Below are positions 5,512 to 6,437 of a stretch of DNA of 6,437 bases, one piece after another (positions within the stretch are counted from its first letter, which is position 1; every line of letters starts with the position of its first letter). The notes beneath the pieces are model-generated. The model saw nothing but the letters and a program-made list of their open reading frames with translations, searched no databases and had not been told where the DNA came from. Source of the DNA: Akkermansiaceae bacterium (GTDB taxonomy: Bacteria; Verrucomicrobiota; Verrucomicrobiia; Verrucomicrobiales; Akkermansiaceae); NCBI GenBank assembly GCA_029287105.1, contig JARFRT010000300.1, positions 1-6,437 of the forward strand, written 5' to 3'. A program made the translations under genes and the position numbers.

Positions 5512-6405
5512 ATCATCCCTCGATCCATCTACATCTGCGGGCCCACCGCCTCGGGGAAATCCTCGCTGGCCATCGCGCTGGCGCGTCTTGTCGACGGCGA
5601 GATTGTGAATGCCGACGCCTACCAGCTTTACCGTGGCTTGGAAATCATTTCCGCGGCACCGAGTCGCAAGGAACTCGCCCAGGCCCCGCATCACCTCTAC
5701 GGCGTCCTCTCCCCCGATGAAATTTGTGATGCCATGCGCTACCGCGAATTGGCGCTCCCGGTGATCGAGGATATTCAATCGCGCGGCAAAACCCCGATCG
5801 TCACCGGAGGATCGGGACTCTACCTCAAATTTCTCACCCATGGGCCGTCGCCTGTGCCGTCGGGCGACGACAGCTTGCGGGCCGAGCTTGAGCGGGACTC
5901 CGATGCGGCGCTGATCGCCCGCCTCAGCGAGCTCGACCCCGCGGGAGCGGCTGCCACCAACCTCAAAAACAGGCGCTACGTCATTCGCGCCCTGGAGATC
6001 TGCATCCTATCCGGACACAAGATGTCCGAGGTGAAAAGCGACTGGAAATCGGCCAGCGAGTCGATCGGAAAAGACCTCCGGGGTGTTTACCTCGTCTGGG
6101 ACCGTGACCTCCTGCGGCAGCGCATCAATGCGCGCACTGAGGCCATGTTGGATCAGGGAGCCATTGCCGAAGTCTCGGCCATCACCCACGCCTCGGTCAC
6201 CTGTGAAAAGGCCATCGGCATTCCTCAGATTCGCGCCCATCTCGCCGGAGAACTTACGCGTGCCGAGTGCGCGGAACGGATTGCCGCCGCCACCCGCCAA
6301 TACGCCAAACGCCAACGCACCTGGTTCAGCAAGGAAACATGGCTCACGCCCTGCCCAGTGAGCCAAACGACGGATATGGCGGCCGTTGCCAAGCAGTTTG
6401 GCTAA
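5512..6405 (+). CDS. miaA: tRNA dimethylallyltransferase, start codon unresolved
   Basis: MiaA transfers a dimethylallyl group to N6 of A37 in tRNAs that read codons starting with U. The coding stretch carries the P-loop GPTASGKS (5539-5562), NADAYQLYRGL, PHHLYGV, GGSGLY, NRRYVIRALE and ATRQYAKRQRTWF, ending at TAA 6403-6405. Counted from 5512 these lie at about residues 10-17, 33-43, 59-65, 99-104, 153-162 and 260-272 of 297, near the usual family length. The variants SAAPS (for TAKPS) and IGIPQIR (for IGYxE) look lineage-specific. The start is the problem: the frame is closed by TGA at 5494-5496, and between it and the P-loop there is no ATG, GTG or TTG, only ATC codons (5512, 5515, 5527, 5533). 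The first conventional in-frame start is GTG 5605, which would give 266 aa lacking the P-loop and almost certainly no activity. A rare ATC start, a sequence error or a start-lost allele are all possible. The left boundary given here is provisional. Confidence 0.88.
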   Translation: MIPRSIYICGPTASGKSSLAIALARLVDGEIVNADAYQLYRGLEIISAAPSRKELAQAPHHLYGVLSPDEICDAMRYRELALPVIEDIQSRGKTPIVTGGSGLYLKFLTHGPSPVPSGDDSLRAELERDSDAALIARLSELDPAGAAATNLKNRRYVIRALEICILSGHKMSEVKSDWKSASESIGKDLRGVYLVWDRDLLRQRINARTEAMLDQGAIAEVSAITHASVTCEKAIGIPQIRAHLAGELTRAECAERIAAATRQYAKRQRTWFSKETWLTPCPVSQTTDMAAVAKQFG

Positions 6406-6437
6406 GATACGCTACTCACTCACCCGCAAGCACAAAC

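Noticed and set aside
4200..5528. A 442-codon minus-strand open frame antisense to the RRM gene
   Set aside because: Its Ala/Ile/Val-rich repeats (for example IAPLAIA) are just the antisense reading of the NRQGG and NRSG repeats. The plus strand holds a clear RRM and its terminator.
5482..5841. A 119-codon minus-strand ORF over the miaA 5' end
   Set aside because: It is the antisense of miaA. The plus strand has the P-loop and other MiaA motifs in one continuous frame.

Overview
The window reads like ordinary chromosome from a Verrucomicrobiota bacterium, probably near the Verrucomicrobiales. This is inferred from protein character: a MiaA with NADAYQLYRGL and IGIPQIR variants, a Gly/Arg-rich RRM protein, a probable CAAX-protease-related membrane protein, and moderately high GC. 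Almost no start codon is preceded by a Shine-Dalgarno motif. No mobile element, CRISPR array, rRNA or tRNA was found.

Layout. Positions 1-3979 carry minus-strand genes. In transcription order they are a PBP7-like D-alanyl-D-alanine carboxypeptidase (3023-3979), a 98-bp gap, 6-phosphofructokinase (1848-2924), an Lrp/AsnC regulator (1339-1821), a class I/II PLP aminotransferase (127-1293), and the first 37 codons of a membrane protein running off the left edge (1-113). The last four are separated by only 26, 45 and 13 bp and are probably one transcript. Positions 3980-4418 form a 439-bp divergent intergenic region with an 18-bp tandem repeat, small hairpins and a doubtful 50-codon upstream ORF. 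On the plus strand, a 333-aa RRM RNA-binding protein with low-complexity tails (4419-5420) is followed by a strong intrinsic terminator (5445-5483) and then by tRNA dimethylallyltransferase miaA (coding stretch about 5512-6405).

How the genes fit together. The leftward group pairs glycolysis (PFK) with amino-acid transamination under a probable local Lrp-type regulator. The carboxypeptidase trims peptidoglycan. The rightward pair are RNA-related: an RNA-binding protein and a tRNA modifier. They are separated by the terminator, so they are not a simple operon.

Most notable points. (1) miaA has no ATG, GTG or TTG upstream of its P-loop, and it begins within about 30 bp of the terminator. (2) The phosphofructokinase combines an ATP-type residue (Gly116) with a PPi-type residue (Lys136). 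(3) The RRM protein has a hydrophobic motif embedded in a disordered Arg/Gly tail. (4) The divergent intergenic region has an 18-bp near-perfect tandem repeat. I see no convincing new multi-gene system; the rest is housekeeping.
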